Assembly: GCA_003712125.1 (NCBI GenBank)
Contig: RHLF01000003.1
Coordinates: 186,001-250,000 of the forward strand
From: Allomuricauda sp.
GTDB lineage: Bacteria > Bacteroidota > Bacteroidia > Flavobacteriales > Flavobacteriaceae
Reading direction: 5' to 3'
Length of the DNA: 64,000 nt
Shown here piece by piece: positions 1 to 9,800 of this stretch. Positions within the stretch are counted from its first letter, which is position 1. Each line of letters opens with the position of its first letter. The notes beneath the pieces are model-generated. The model was given only the letters and a program-made list of their open reading frames with translations, did no database searches and was not told the DNA's origin. The position numbers and the translations under genes were made by a program.

Positions 1-1
1 G

Positions 2-556
2 ATATCCGATACTACCTTCGTTCGCTTAGCCGATTATAGCCGTGATTTTGCCTATGATTTACGCTATGCCACCACCAATAATTTCTTAAAGGAAAAAGTG
101 TACGATTGTGCCGAGTGCTATGTTCGGGCCAAAACGGCAAAAGCCTTGATTGCAGTCAACAAGGTATTTACACAAGCTGGGAAGCGAATTAAGTTTTTTG
201 ATTGCTATCGCCCCAATTCAGTGCAATACAAAATGTGGGAACTGGTGCCGAATCCGCAATATGTGGCCAATCCTAAAAAAGGATCTATACACAATAAAGG
301 TGGTGCGGTTGATATCACCTTGGTTGATGCCGAAGGCAATGAATTGAATATGGGAACCGATTTTGATTTTTTTGGAAAACGTGCCCATCACGACCATCTC
401 GATTTGCCCCAAGAGGTTTTAAACAATCGAAAATTGCTCAAAGAAACGATGGAGGCGCATGGTTTTTGGTCAATTCGTACCGAATGGTGGCACTACAACC
501 TTGCTGCAGGCTCTAATGATAAAGTGGCCAATTTTAAGTGGAATTGTCAAGAATAG
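2..556 (+). CDS. D-alanyl-D-alanine dipeptidase, VanX-like (M15D), 5'-truncated by the window edge
   Basis: Zinc D-Ala-D-Ala dipeptidase of peptidase family M15 (VanX/DdpX type), which cleaves the free dipeptide in the periplasm or cytoplasm. The frame is open from base 2, so the start lies outside the window; the GTG at 98 is internal, because the residues before it (DTTFVRLADYSRDFAYDLRY) are the usual VanX N-terminal region. Counting from base 2, visible catalytic elements are the Arg of YRPN, zinc ligands in SIHNKGGAVDITLVD (His97, Asp104), and EWWH (Glu161, His164: catalytic Glu and third zinc ligand). Most likely cell-wall dipeptide turnover; nothing nearby suggests vancomycin resistance (no VanH or VanA). 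Confidence 0.9.
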   Translation: MSDTTFVRLADYSRDFAYDLRYATTNNFLKEKVYDCAECYVRAKTAKALIAVNKVFTQAGKRIKFFDCYRPNSVQYKMWELVPNPQYVANPKKGSIHNKGGAVDITLVDAEGNELNMGTDFDFFGKRAHHDHLDLPQEVLNNRKLLKETMEAHGFWSIRTEWWHYNLAAGSNDKVANFKWNCQE

Positions 557-607
557 ATGGTTTTTGCACATCAATAAACTATGGTGCCCAGTAAAGAGTG
601 GAGCTGA

Positions 608-1720
608 TTACACCTTTTGGCAATGAAGTACCAATCGATTCCCCTCGCTATCAGAGGAAAAAAACAAGTAGGTGTCTCCCCCTTCAAAAATCCGGTGCTT
701 TTTCCGTAGATGCGCCACTGTTTCTGGGAAGTTTCGGGTAGTGACATTGGCCTTGGATCCCACAACTGTTTTCATCGTCTTTTTTGAATACGGATGGATG
801 GATACAATCTCAAAGACCCGCCCTGGAAAATCAATCTGGTTTTTAGCGGTGTATAAATGCGAATGGGGCGCCACTTTGATTAGGCCGAATTGAGCGGACA
901 CACTCATAAAACCACCTGCTTTTAAAATGGCGGCATTGGGTTCATAAAGATACCTGCCCGCCAAACCATATTCGACAATCACTTCTTTCTCTTCATCCCA
1001 GACAAATGAAAACTGTTGTTCGGATTCTTTGCCAAGGTTACTAGTTTTGACGATTACAGGTTGTTCAACGTCTTTTTGTAAAATAAAGAGCAACTCCTTT
1101 ACCTCATTTTGTACCGCTACCACATGGATCTCCGATACATAGTGCAACTCCTTTAGGGCCAATGTCAAATCGAGCAGGGGGGATGCCTTGAGCAAAACGC
1201 GGTCGGTATGCTCAAATAAAAGTTCCAAATTTTCAGGAATATTGGGGGTGCAATCCGCCAAACGGAAAACTTTTCCTTTCACATCATGACGGCGTGAGGG
1301 GTCGACATAAATCCAGTCATAGGTAGTCTCAACTTTCTTTAAAAATTCGATGCCATTGCCCACCACAAAATCACAGTTGGTCACCCCGAGTTGTTTGAAA
1401 TTATGGGCCGTAATTTTTGATAGTTGGTCATTTAATTCGCAGTGGGTTACAGCCTCGAATTTTTTGGAGAAATAAAAACTGTCTACCCCAAAACCTCCAG
1501 TGAGGTCAAGCAGTGATTTCCCGTCAACAATTCGCGTTTTGTAGGCCGCAGTCTTTTCGGAACTCGTTTGTTCTATGTTTAATTTGTTCGGATAAAATAT
1601 GCCCTGTTTCGAGAACCATGAAGGGAGCTTTGCCTCACTTTTTTTCCTGGCTTCCAACTGTTCCACAAGTTCTTTTTGGCTAACACCTTCAAAGAGGGGT
1701 TTCTTTAGAAGAACTGACAC
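608..1720 (-). CDS. Class I SAM-dependent methyltransferase, PG_1098-like with THUMP-like C-terminus
   Basis: SAM-dependent methyltransferase of the Bacteroidota PG_1098 family, probably acting on RNA; the substrate is unknown. Counted from the GTG at 1720, the Rossmann motif LLDLTGGFGVDSF is at residues 70-82 and the motif-IV-like VDPSRR at 139-144. The C-terminal part resembles the THUMP-like domain of this family. The start is a problem: the frame stays open and reads as plausible protein upstream of 1720 (INKLILNTGVQEFISKNYK) as far as an ATC at 1784-1786, with no ATG, GTG or TTG before the preceding gene. Coordinates use the first conventional start; the real protein is probably about 392 residues. 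It lies last in the leftward operon with the AI-2E permease and DUF4159 genes. Confidence 0.88.
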   Translation of the reverse strand: MSVLLKKPLFEGVSQKELVEQLEARKKSEAKLPSWFSKQGIFYPNKLNIEQTSSEKTAAYKTRIVDGKSLLDLTGGFGVDSFYFSKKFEAVTHCELNDQLSKITAHNFKQLGVTNCDFVVGNGIEFLKKVETTYDWIYVDPSRRHDVKGKVFRLADCTPNIPENLELLFEHTDRVLLKASPLLDLTLALKELHYVSEIHVVAVQNEVKELLFILQKDVEQPVIVKTSNLGKESEQQFSFVWDEEKEVIVEYGLAGRYLYEPNAAILKAGGFMSVSAQFGLIKVAPHSHLYTAKNQIDFPGRVFEIVSIHPYSKKTMKTVVGSKANVTTRNFPETVAHLRKKHRIFEGGDTYLFFSSDSEGNRLVLHCQKV

Positions 1721-1793
1721 GATGTCAGTTTTATAATTTTTACTTATAAATTCTTGTACACCAGTATTTAAAATAAGTTTATTGATAGTAAAA

Positions 1794-2894
1794 CTATAGA
1801 TTTTTGGTAAACTTTTTCACGAAGGCATTATCGGCTAAAAATTGCTTTAAAATTACTTTGATTGCGGTATAACCGGGTACCGCAACTATCATTCCGACGA
1901 TGCCAAAAAGAAGCCCAGCAATGATGATGACCAAAAAGATTTCAAGTGGATGCGATTTGACCGAATTGGAGAAAATAAAGGGTTGCGAAAAGAAGTTGTC
2001 CACGAGTTGACCAACGACAAGTCCGATAAGCACATAGGTCGCCTTCGGCAGAATAACCGTACTAAAATCCATACCCAAGTGACTGGTCATCGTTAAGGTT
2101 ATCATAATGACCCCACCGATAATGGGCCCAACGTAGGGGATAATGTTGAACAAGGCACACAAAAATGCTATGACGATGGCATTTTCAACGCCCACAATGA
2201 GCAAGGTTACGGTATAGATAACGAACAGGATAAAGAGTTGTAAAAGAATACCGGCAAAGTAGCGCGATAACAGTCCGTTTATCTTATCTATCGATTTGAC
2301 CAAATTGCCCTCTTTCTGATCGGGCACGAAGGTGAGCAATCCGTTTTGAAAGAGCTTACTATCCTTTAAGAAGAAAAATGAAATAAACAGTACCGAGAAC
2401 AATCCAATGCTGAAACTGCTCAGGGTGTTCAAAAAGGAATTTAAAAAGTTGGGTATAAAATTCAAGTTAAGCCCCTCGAGTACATTCTTCTCGAGGTCCG
2501 TATCCTCAATAAGTGCATCGATATTTGACTGGGTGGCCCCAAAATAGTCCATTATCTGTACGTACAGCGAATTGATATCTGCACGTAGGGAGTCGATATC
2601 CAATAAGGATAGGTTTTTGCTCTGTTCGTTGATCAGGGGAACAAAAAGGGCAATGATGCCAACCAAAACCCCCAACATAACAAACATGGTTACAATTACG
2701 GCCAAGGTATTGGGAAATTTAAGTCGTCTTCTTAGAAAGAGTACAATGGGACGTCCTAAGAGTGCAATTACTGCAGCAAAGGCGATATAAGCCAGTACCG
2801 AACGAATTGCATATAGAAAATAAAGTGAGAGCACGATGGCGGTGATGATACCAACTGCTCTAAGGATGCCTTTTGAAATTGTATTCGATGTCAT
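1794..2894 (-). CDS. AI-2E family transporter (PerM/TqsA-like permease)
   Basis: Inner-membrane protein of the AI-2E/PerM family (PF01594). Family members export autoinducer-2, ions or other small solutes; the substrate cannot be told here. The 366 residues show the expected pattern: two or three hydrophobic helices at the N-terminus (residues ~10-85), a hydrophilic stretch (~85-150), then alternating hydrophobic segments to the end, with the family-typical IPYVGPIIGG region around residues 250-260. The ATG at 2894 lies 2 nt after the DUF4159 stop, so the two genes are surely cotranscribed. Confidence 0.93.
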   Translation of the reverse strand: MTSNTISKGILRAVGIITAIVLSLYFLYAIRSVLAYIAFAAVIALLGRPIVLFLRRRLKFPNTLAVIVTMFVMLGVLVGIIALFVPLINEQSKNLSLLDIDSLRADINSLYVQIMDYFGATQSNIDALIEDTDLEKNVLEGLNLNFIPNFLNSFLNTLSSFSIGLFSVLFISFFFLKDSKLFQNGLLTFVPDQKEGNLVKSIDKINGLLSRYFAGILLQLFILFVIYTVTLLIVGVENAIVIAFLCALFNIIPYVGPIIGGVIMITLTMTSHLGMDFSTVILPKATYVLIGLVVGQLVDNFFSQPFIFSNSVKSHPLEIFLVIIIAGLLFGIVGMIVAVPGYTAIKVILKQFLADNAFVKKFTKNL

Positions 2895-2896
2895 AA

Positions 2897-3553
2897 TCAG
2901 GTCTTAAATGCGTAGGCAATAATATTGGCGCCCATTTGCAAGGCTTTCAGTCGTACCTCCTGAGGGTCATTGTGTACCGAGGGATCTTCCCAACCATCAC
3001 CAAGGTCACTTTCATATGTAAACAGCAGCAGCAGGCGACCTTCGTCAAAAATACCCAAAGCCTGCGGTCGTTTCCCATCATGCTCATGAATTTTCGGCAA
3101 CCCATTGGTAAAAGTGTATGCCTTGTTAAATATGGGATGGTCTGCTCCCAATTCTTCCAATTCTTTATTGGGAAATACCTTCTTCAGTTCCCGTCGCAAA
3201 TATGGTTCCATTCCGTAATTATCATCGATATGCAAAAACCCTCCAGCGAATAGGTACAGTCTTAAATTTTCCGCTTCCTCGTTGGTAAAGAAAACATTAC
3301 CGTGTCCGGTCATGTGCAGAAAGGGGTATTGAAAAATGGCCGCGCTACCTACTTCTACCGTCTTGGGTTCAGCATCAATTCGCGTATCGATGTTCGCATT
3401 GCAAAAGCGAATCAAATTCGGAAGTGCCGTGGGGTTCGAATACCAATCGCCACCTCCCCCATATTTGAGGATGCCTATCTGTTGCCCCGAAAGGGATAGG
3501 CTCACAAAAAAAGTTAAAGTGAGGGTAAAATAAGTAAGGTGCCTAGTGAACAT
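2897..3553 (-). CDS. DUF4159 domain-containing secreted protein
   Basis: Secreted or periplasmic protein of 218 residues with a Sec signal peptide (hydrophobic run residues ~5-20, then SLSGQQ). The body matches DUF4159: YGGGGDWYSNPTALPNL near the mature N-terminus, then FPFLHMTGHG and GGFLHIDDNYG, a fold related to class I glutamine-amidotransferase-like (ThuA-like) domains. Function is unknown; in Bacteroidota the family often sits beside MoxR/CoxE or transport genes. First gene of the leftward operon DUF4159 - AI-2E permease - methyltransferase, and divergent from the DUF1223 gene over only 32 bp. Confidence 0.88.
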   Translation of the reverse strand: MFTRHLTYFTLTLTFFVSLSLSGQQIGILKYGGGGDWYSNPTALPNLIRFCNANIDTRIDAEPKTVEVGSAAIFQYPFLHMTGHGNVFFTNEEAENLRLYLFAGGFLHIDDNYGMEPYLRRELKKVFPNKELEELGADHPIFNKAYTFTNGLPKIHEHDGKRPQALGIFDEGRLLLLFTYESDLGDGWEDPSVHNDPQEVRLKALQMGANIIAYAFKT

Positions 3554-3585
3554 ACGATTAATAAAACATAAAAATAACGTATTTC

Positions 3586-4362
3586 ATGTACAAAAAAATT
3601 ATGGTTCCCATTCTGGGCATGGCTGTACTCTTTACCGTGGCGATGGTGTGCATTTCAGGAAACAAAGTGGAATCAACTATAACCGAAGTCAAAGATGGCC
3701 CCTATGCACCTATTGTCGTTTTAGAGCTTTTCACCTCGCAGGGCTGCTCGAGTTGTCCACCGGCAGACAAGGTGCTTGATGAAGCAAAAAAGCGTTTTCC
3801 CAATGAGGTGTTTGCACTGTCTTATCATGTAGATTATTGGAACTATATAGGTTGGGAAGATCCCTTCAGCCAGTCTGTTTTCACCAAAAAGCAAAGTTTT
3901 TACAACAGAAAGTTCGGCTATAGGGGTAATTATACCCCAGAGTTGGTCATCAATGGTAAGGAACACCTTGTGGGATCGAATCGAACAAAGGTATTTTCGA
4001 AAATAAATGGATATAAAGAAAAAGGAGCCCAGCAAAGCATAGCGATCCATAAAGTACAGAAACAAGGTACTACCATCAACTTCGATTACACTGTGGAAGG
4101 CATCTCCAAAGATTCGGAATTACGTGCCGTACTGGTGTTAAATGAACGTATTACGGCCGTTAAACGTGGTGAAAATAGAAACAGAACGCTGAAGAATAGC
4201 AACATCGTTTTGACAGAAAAATATATTGACTTTGAGAAGGTTTCCGGGAAAGGGACTATTGCGATTCCTGCCTTTGTTACGGCAAGTGATGAATTGACCT
4301 TGGTGGTATTGGCGGAAAACAGTGCTTCTGATATTACGGCAGCAGCGAAGCAAAAGGTCTAA
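3586..4362 (+). CDS. DUF1223 family thioredoxin-fold protein
   Basis: A 258-residue exported or membrane-anchored protein of the DUF1223 family (PF06764). A hydrophobic N-terminus (residues ~5-24) precedes LELFTSQGCSSCPPADK, in which Cys54-Ser-Ser-Cys57 sits where a thioredoxin-fold CxxC would be. Further family blocks are YHVDYWNYIGWEDPFS and YTPELVINGKEHLVGS. Function is unproven; a periplasmic redox role is an inference from the CxxC. The ATG at 3586 is the only good start. The 3' end overlaps the convergent rsmE stop by 4 bp. Confidence 0.88.
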   Translation: MYKKIMVPILGMAVLFTVAMVCISGNKVESTITEVKDGPYAPIVVLELFTSQGCSSCPPADKVLDEAKKRFPNEVFALSYHVDYWNYIGWEDPFSQSVFTKKQSFYNRKFGYRGNYTPELVINGKEHLVGSNRTKVFSKINGYKEKGAQQSIAIHKVQKQGTTINFDYTVEGISKDSELRAVLVLNERITAVKRGENRNRTLKNSNIVLTEKYIDFEKVSGKGTIAIPAFVTASDELTLVVLAENSASDITAAAKQKV

Positions 4363-5063
4363 CTATTAACCAAGGCTACCGTATGGCACGCCACTATGGC
4401 TGCAGTTTCGGTTCGCAGTCTATTTTTGCCTAGCGCAACAGGCCGGAACCCGAGATCGATGGCCTTTTTTATTTCTGCGGGTGAAAAATCACCTTCGGGT
4501 CCAATCAAAATAACGATATCCTTATCTGGCGCCACACAGCGTTTCAGTTCGAGTTTTTCACCTTCATCACAATGGGCGATAAATTTTAAGCCCTCAATTT
4601 CACTGTTGATAAATTCATCAAATGTGGTGAGCGGATTTAATTTGGGCAGAAAAGCCTGGTACGATTGTTTGGTGGCCGATTGCACAATACGTTCGTAGCG
4701 CTCGGGTTTAATAGTTTTGCGTTCCGATCTTTCACATAATAATGGGGTGATTTGATCCACACCGATTTCGGTAGCCTTCTCCAAAAACCACTCAAACCTA
4801 TCGTTCATTTTGGTAGGTGCAACAACCAGGTGAAGATGATAAAGCCTTGGAATTTTCTTTTCTTCGCTTTCGATTTGGGCTTTACATTTTTTGGGGTCGG
4901 CCAACAAAATTTTGGCCGTAAAAACCGAACCTCTACCATTGGTGATTTCAAGCTTGTCTCCCGCAACCTTTCGAAGTACCTTGACAATATGCCTACTTTC
5001 TTCCGGTGTAAAGAAAAACTGCTTAAAACTATTGTCGAGTTCGGTGTTTAGAAAGAGTTGCAT
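4359..5063 (-). CDS. rsmE: 16S rRNA (uracil1498-N3)-methyltransferase RsmE
   Basis: Methylates N3 of U1498 of 16S rRNA using SAM. The 234-residue length fits the family. It has an N-terminal PUA-like RNA-binding part and a C-terminal SPOUT (trefoil-knot) domain: ERSERKT at ~111-117, IGPEGDFSP at ~187-195, and LGKNRLRTETAA near the end are the RsmE signatures that form the SAM-binding knot. ATG start at 5063; the GNAT gene ends 7 nt upstream, so they are probably cotranscribed. Confidence 0.96.
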   Translation of the reverse strand: MQLFLNTELDNSFKQFFFTPEESRHIVKVLRKVAGDKLEITNGRGSVFTAKILLADPKKCKAQIESEEKKIPRLYHLHLVVAPTKMNDRFEWFLEKATEIGVDQITPLLCERSERKTIKPERYERIVQSATKQSYQAFLPKLNPLTTFDEFINSEIEGLKFIAHCDEGEKLELKRCVAPDKDIVILIGPEGDFSPAEIKKAIDLGFRPVALGKNRLRTETAAIVACHTVALVNS

Positions 5064-5070
5064 GCTAAGT

Positions 5071-5676
5071 TTATTTTCTTGAACTGTTCTGGGTCAAACG
5101 AAATTCTAAATGTTTCTTGACACCTGGCCATTCTTGCTTAAGTATTGAAAAAACTACGGTATCGCGCAGAAGCCCATTGTGATCAATGCGATGGTTTCGT
5201 AAAACTCCGTCTTGTTTGGCGCCTAATTTTAAGATTGCGTTCCGGGAGTTGAAATTGAACCAATTGGTTCTGAACTCAACCGCAATACAATCCAAATGTT
5301 CAAAGGCATAAGTTAACAACATAAGCTTACACTTTGTGTTTACCCCTGTCTTTTGATGGGACTTTGCATACCAGGTATGGCCGATCTCCAACCGCTTGTT
5401 TGCTGCTTCAATATTCATAAAGCGGGTAGAACCAATAACCGTATTGGTTTGGTCGTCTACAACAACGAAGGGGATGCTTTTTTCATTTTTTTGTTCTTCC
5501 AACGCGGTATTGATGAAGCTGTCAACAGTTTTCTGTGAGGGTACCGAAGTATACCACAACTCCCAAAGCTCGCCATCTGAGGCGGCTTTCAAGAGCCCCT
5601 GCTTGTGCCCAGTCTTAAGTGGCTGAAGCGAAACTCCGTCTTCTTTCAAATGAATGTCTTTAAACCAAGTGCTCAT
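5071..5676 (-). CDS. GNAT family N-acetyltransferase (RimJ/RimL-like)
   Basis: A 201-residue acetyl-CoA-dependent acetyltransferase of the Acetyltransf_3 (RimJ/RimL-like) type. Visible features are VIGSTRFMNIEAANKRLEIG (beta4 region) and LEIGHTWYAKSHQKTGVNTKCK, where the acetyl-CoA pyrophosphate loop lies, followed by VEFRTNWFNFNSRNAILKLG and a RNHRIDHNGLLRDTVVFSI ending typical of RimJ-like enzymes that modify amino groups of proteins or small molecules. The substrate is not predictable. It lies between tsaD and rsmE on the same strand, probably one operon. Confidence 0.9.
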   Translation of the reverse strand: MSTWFKDIHLKEDGVSLQPLKTGHKQGLLKAASDGELWELWYTSVPSQKTVDSFINTALEEQKNEKSIPFVVVDDQTNTVIGSTRFMNIEAANKRLEIGHTWYAKSHQKTGVNTKCKLMLLTYAFEHLDCIAVEFRTNWFNFNSRNAILKLGAKQDGVLRNHRIDHNGLLRDTVVFSILKQEWPGVKKHLEFRLTQNSSRK

Positions 5677-5687
5677 TCTAGCTAAAT

Positions 5688-6707
5688 TTAAATTACGTAC
5701 CTCGCTTTTGCGGCTATCGATTGCTTGGCAAAGTCGTCGTTAAGGTATTTGAGATACCCCACAATACCAATCATGGCCGCGTTATCGGTACAATATTCAA
5801 ATTTGGGAATAAATGTTTTCCAGCCCAATTCCTTTTCGGCGTCACTTAGGCGTTGCCTTATGCCAGAGTTGGCAGCAACCCCACCACCTATTGCAATTTG
5901 TTTGATACCCGTACTTTCTGATGCTTTTTTGAGCTTGTCCATCAAGATCTCTAGAATGGTAAATTGGATGGAGGCACAAATGTCATTGATATGCGATGTT
6001 ATGAATGCTGGGTCTTGTGCTGTATTTCGTTGTAAAAAATAAAGAATGCTCGTCTTCAATCCACTAAAACTAAAATTTAGGCCGTCAACTTTTGGTTTGG
6101 GAAAAATAAAAGCCTTTTCATTTCCCTTTTGCGCATTTTTGTCAACCAAGGGCCCTCCAGGGTAGGGTAATCCCAATAATTTTGCACTCTTGTCAAAGGC
6201 TTCGCCCACGGCATCGTCTAAAGTTTCCCCTAAAATCTCCATTTCAAAATGATTTTTGACCAGTACGATTTGGGTGTGACCCCCACTAATGGTTAGGGCC
6301 AAAAAGGGAAATTCCGGCATTTTTTGCCCCTCGTCAATAAAATGGGCCAATATATGGGCTTGCATATGGTTGACCTCTATCAGTGGAATTTGTAATCCCA
6401 GCGCCAAAGATTTGGCAAAGGAAGTGCCAACCAAAAGTGATCCAAGAAGACCAGGACCTCGCGTAAAGGCTATGGCATCCAATTGTTTTTTGACGATATT
6501 TGCTTTGAGCAAGGCCTGATGAACAACGGGGACAATATTTTGCTGGTGCGCCCTAGAAGCCAATTCGGGTACCACACCTCCGTATTCTTCATGTACTTTT
6601 TGGGTAGCCACCACGTTACTGAGCACCTTATTGTTGCAAAGTACCGCTGCCGAAGTATCATCGCATGAAGATTCGATGGCTAGAATATAAATATTTTGTT
6701 GCTTCAA
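5688..6707 (-). CDS. tsaD: tRNA N6-adenosine threonylcarbamoyltransferase TsaD
   Basis: Transfers the threonylcarbamoyl group to A37 of ANN-decoding tRNAs (t6A), with TsaB and TsaE. I start it at the TTG at 6705-6707 (KQQNIYILAIESSCDD follows), giving 339 residues, the usual length. A longer reading of the same frame to 6953 adds about 82 unrelated residues antisense to tamB and is rejected; a good -7 promoter element at 6735-6742 also lies inside that extension. The metal-binding HMQAH has His114 and His118; the ASKHA nucleotide-binding motifs LTISGGHTQ, GEAFDKSAKLL and AIGGGVAANS are present. Divergent from tamB. Confidence 0.96.
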   Translation of the reverse strand: MKQQNIYILAIESSCDDTSAAVLCNNKVLSNVVATQKVHEEYGGVVPELASRAHQQNIVPVVHQALLKANIVKKQLDAIAFTRGPGLLGSLLVGTSFAKSLALGLQIPLIEVNHMQAHILAHFIDEGQKMPEFPFLALTISGGHTQIVLVKNHFEMEILGETLDDAVGEAFDKSAKLLGLPYPGGPLVDKNAQKGNEKAFIFPKPKVDGLNFSFSGLKTSILYFLQRNTAQDPAFITSHINDICASIQFTILEILMDKLKKASESTGIKQIAIGGGVAANSGIRQRLSDAEKELGWKTFIPKFEYCTDNAAMIGIVGYLKYLNDDFAKQSIAAKARYVI

Positions 6708-6734
6708 ACGTTTTTGGAATAATAGTTGATCGTA

Positions 6735-6742
6735 CAAAGATA
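6735..6742 (-). promoter_or_regulatory. Bacteroidota -7 promoter element for tsaD
   Basis: The minus strand reads TATCTTTG, an exact match to TAnnTTTG. A TTG lies 16 bp upstream, a little closer than usual. It predicts a leader of roughly 25 nt before the TTG start of tsaD at 6707 and therefore supports that start. Confidence 0.55.
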
Positions 6743-6810
6743 AATGCTGCTGTCTTATCAAAAAACTCCGTAAAATACTGATTCGAACCCTACTGGGTAT
6801 TTTACTGGTC

Positions 6811-9800
6811 TTGGTATTGGGAACTTTGATTATGTCCCTGCCCGCAGTACAGACCCGTTTGGCCAAATATGCGACCAATCGTTTGAACGATGAGTTTGGA
6901 ACCAATATCCAAATTGACCGATTAAGTCTTTCATTTTTTACCCTGAATACCACCTTAAAAGATATATATATCGAAGACTATAGGAAGGATACCTTGGCCT
7001 ATATGCAAAAATTGTCCACATCGATCCTGAGTTTAAGAAACTTGAGAAATGGGAAGATGGAATTTGGTGATATAGATGTTAATGGGCTCTTTTTTAACTT
7101 AAAAACCTATGAGGGCGAACGTCTTACCAATTTGGATGTGTTCATCGAAAAAGTTGATGATGGAAAGCCCAGGGCACCAGGGACACCGCCATTTTTTCTG
7201 TCGTCGTCGGAAGTTCATATCGCGGATGGCAGGTTTCGGTTAGTGGATGAGAATTTGGAAAATCAGGAAACCTTGAATTTTAAAGACCTGAACTTATCGG
7301 CAAGCGATTTTCAAATATTGGGACCCGATGTATCCCTAAGTATTGATGATTTGGCCATGAAAGGAAAACGAGGCATAGCGTTGGAAAAGCTTTCTACCAA
7401 ATTCAAATACACAAAACAGCAAATGCGGTTTGATTCCTTGAAGATTCAAACACCGCAATCGAACGTAAATGCAGATTTGGTCTTTGATTATGATAGAGAG
7501 GACCTTCAATATTTTACCGACAGTGTCAATCTTACTGCAAATTTTAAAGAATCGTCAATCGCCTTCAATGAAATAAATCTGTTTTTTGACGAGTTTGGGT
7601 CTGACAAGATTGCCACACTTTCTGGTCAGGCCACGGGTACACTGAACAATTTTAAGTTCAATGAACTGTTCTTGGTTTCTGATAATACGGGCATTCGCGG
7701 CGATTATGAATTTCGTAATATTTTTAATGCAGAGGTGCCCTTTGTACTACAGGGATCAATTGAAAATGTCACCTCGAGTTATTATGAATTGAGGGCCCTT
7801 CTACCTAATATTTTAGGTAAAAAAATTCCAAGTTCCTTTCGAAAATTAGGTCAGTTCACCGTTCGTGGAGATGCTGAGATAACTGAAACATCGCTCGATG
7901 TTCAGGTCAATCTTAACACCGCCATTGGAAGTAGTTATACCGACCTCCAAATGACCAATATCGATAAGATTGATAATGCCTCCTATTTAGGTTTTATATC
8001 CCTGATCGATTTTGATTTGGGCGAGTTTACTGATAATCCCAATTTTGGTAAGGCAACGCTCGATGTGAATGTGGAGGGTAAGGGCTTTATTGCCGACTAT
8101 TTGAACACCGAAGCTATCGGAGAAGTTTATACCATTGAATTTAACGGATACCAGTACAAATCGCTCAAGGTATCGGGTGTAATCAAAGACCAACTATTTG
8201 ATGGGTCATTGGTGAGCAACGATGAAAATATCAAGTTTGATTTTAAGGGGTTGGCCGACTTTAGCAAAGAGCGAAACGATTTCAATTTCATCGCCTCTGT
8301 GGATCATGCAGATTTTAAAAAGCTTAATTTTATTAATGATAGTGTTTCCATATTCAAGGGGAACTTAAATATGGACATTACTGGTAATACACTTGACAAC
8401 ATCGTAGGTGATGTCCGCTTTTCAAACACGATTTATCAAAATAAGAATGATACCTATTATTTCGACGACTTTGCTGTTTCTTCGACCTTTGAATCAGATT
8501 CGGTAAGAAATATCCAAATCATATCCCCCGATATCATCACGGGCTATATGAAAGGTAATTTTAAAGTTGACGAACTCGGTAAGCTGATCCGAAACTCCAT
8601 AGGTACCATATACACCAATTACAGGCCTTTTGAAATTTCTGAGGGCCAACGACTCACCTTTAACTTCAAGATTTACAATAAAATTGTGGATGTATTTTTT
8701 CCCGAGGTCAAGTTTGGCCCTGATACATTTATTCGGGGCAATATTATTGCCGATGAGGGTGATTTCAAATTGACCTTCAAATCTCCTGATATCGAGGCGT
8801 TTAGGAATAGATTTGAAAATATCGAACTGAAAATCGACAATAAAAACCCACTCTTCAATACCTTTTTATCAGTTGACGATATGTCAACGGTCTACTACGA
8901 TGTCAAAGACTTTAATCTGATCAATACAACCCTAAAAGACACCTTATTTTTTAGGACGGAGTTCAAAGGTGGCAGTGAATACAACGATTCGTATAATTTG
9001 AACTTTTACCACACTTTTAATCAAGAAAACAAATCGGTAATTGGTTTCAAAAAATCCGACATCAGTTTTAAAGACAATGTATGGGTCTTGAACGAAGAAG
9101 GCAATAACGATAACAAGGTAATTTTTAACAATACCCTGGACAGTATTGCCATTCGGGAGGTTGTTATGAACAATGAAAAAAGGGAACAAATTCGCCTGCG
9201 GGGCGAAATTGCAGATTCTACCTATAAGGACCTGCAGCTACAGTTCAAATTGGTTTCTTTAGAGAAAATAACTCCATCTATTGATAGTTTGAAATTGAAT
9301 GGAGCCGTCGATGGTTACTTGAACATTCTTCAAAAAGACAATATATACCTGCCTTCTTCCAACCTAAAAATAGCTGATTTCACAGCCAACGATATTCTGT
9401 TGGGAGATTTGGAAATTGGAATTTTTGGCAACAACGACCTCACCCAATTTGGGGTGAGTACTTGGCTCAATAACAAGGGTGTAGAGACCATGACAATCAA
9501 TGGAAAGGTGTTAAACCGCGGCGATATTCCTGAACTTGATTTATTGGCCAATTTCAATGATTTTGATTTGACGCCCTTGAACCCCTTGGGAGATGGCGTT
9601 ATCTCTGATATTCGAGGAAAACTCAATGGAAGTGCCCGTATAACCGATATCGCGACGAACCCAGTAATCAATGGTATTTTAACGCTGAATGATGCGGGTC
9701 TTGGAATTCCGTATTTGAATGTAAACTACGATTTCAATCAATTTTCGCGGGTGCGACTCGAAAATCAATCCTTTAATTTTGATAACCTGGTGCTGACCGA

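Noticed and set aside
6708-6953. Long version of TsaD with about 82 additional N-terminal residues
   Set aside because: The extra part is antisense to the tamB start, has no similarity to TsaD, and a -7 promoter element (6735-6742) lies inside it. The TTG at 6707 gives the normal length.
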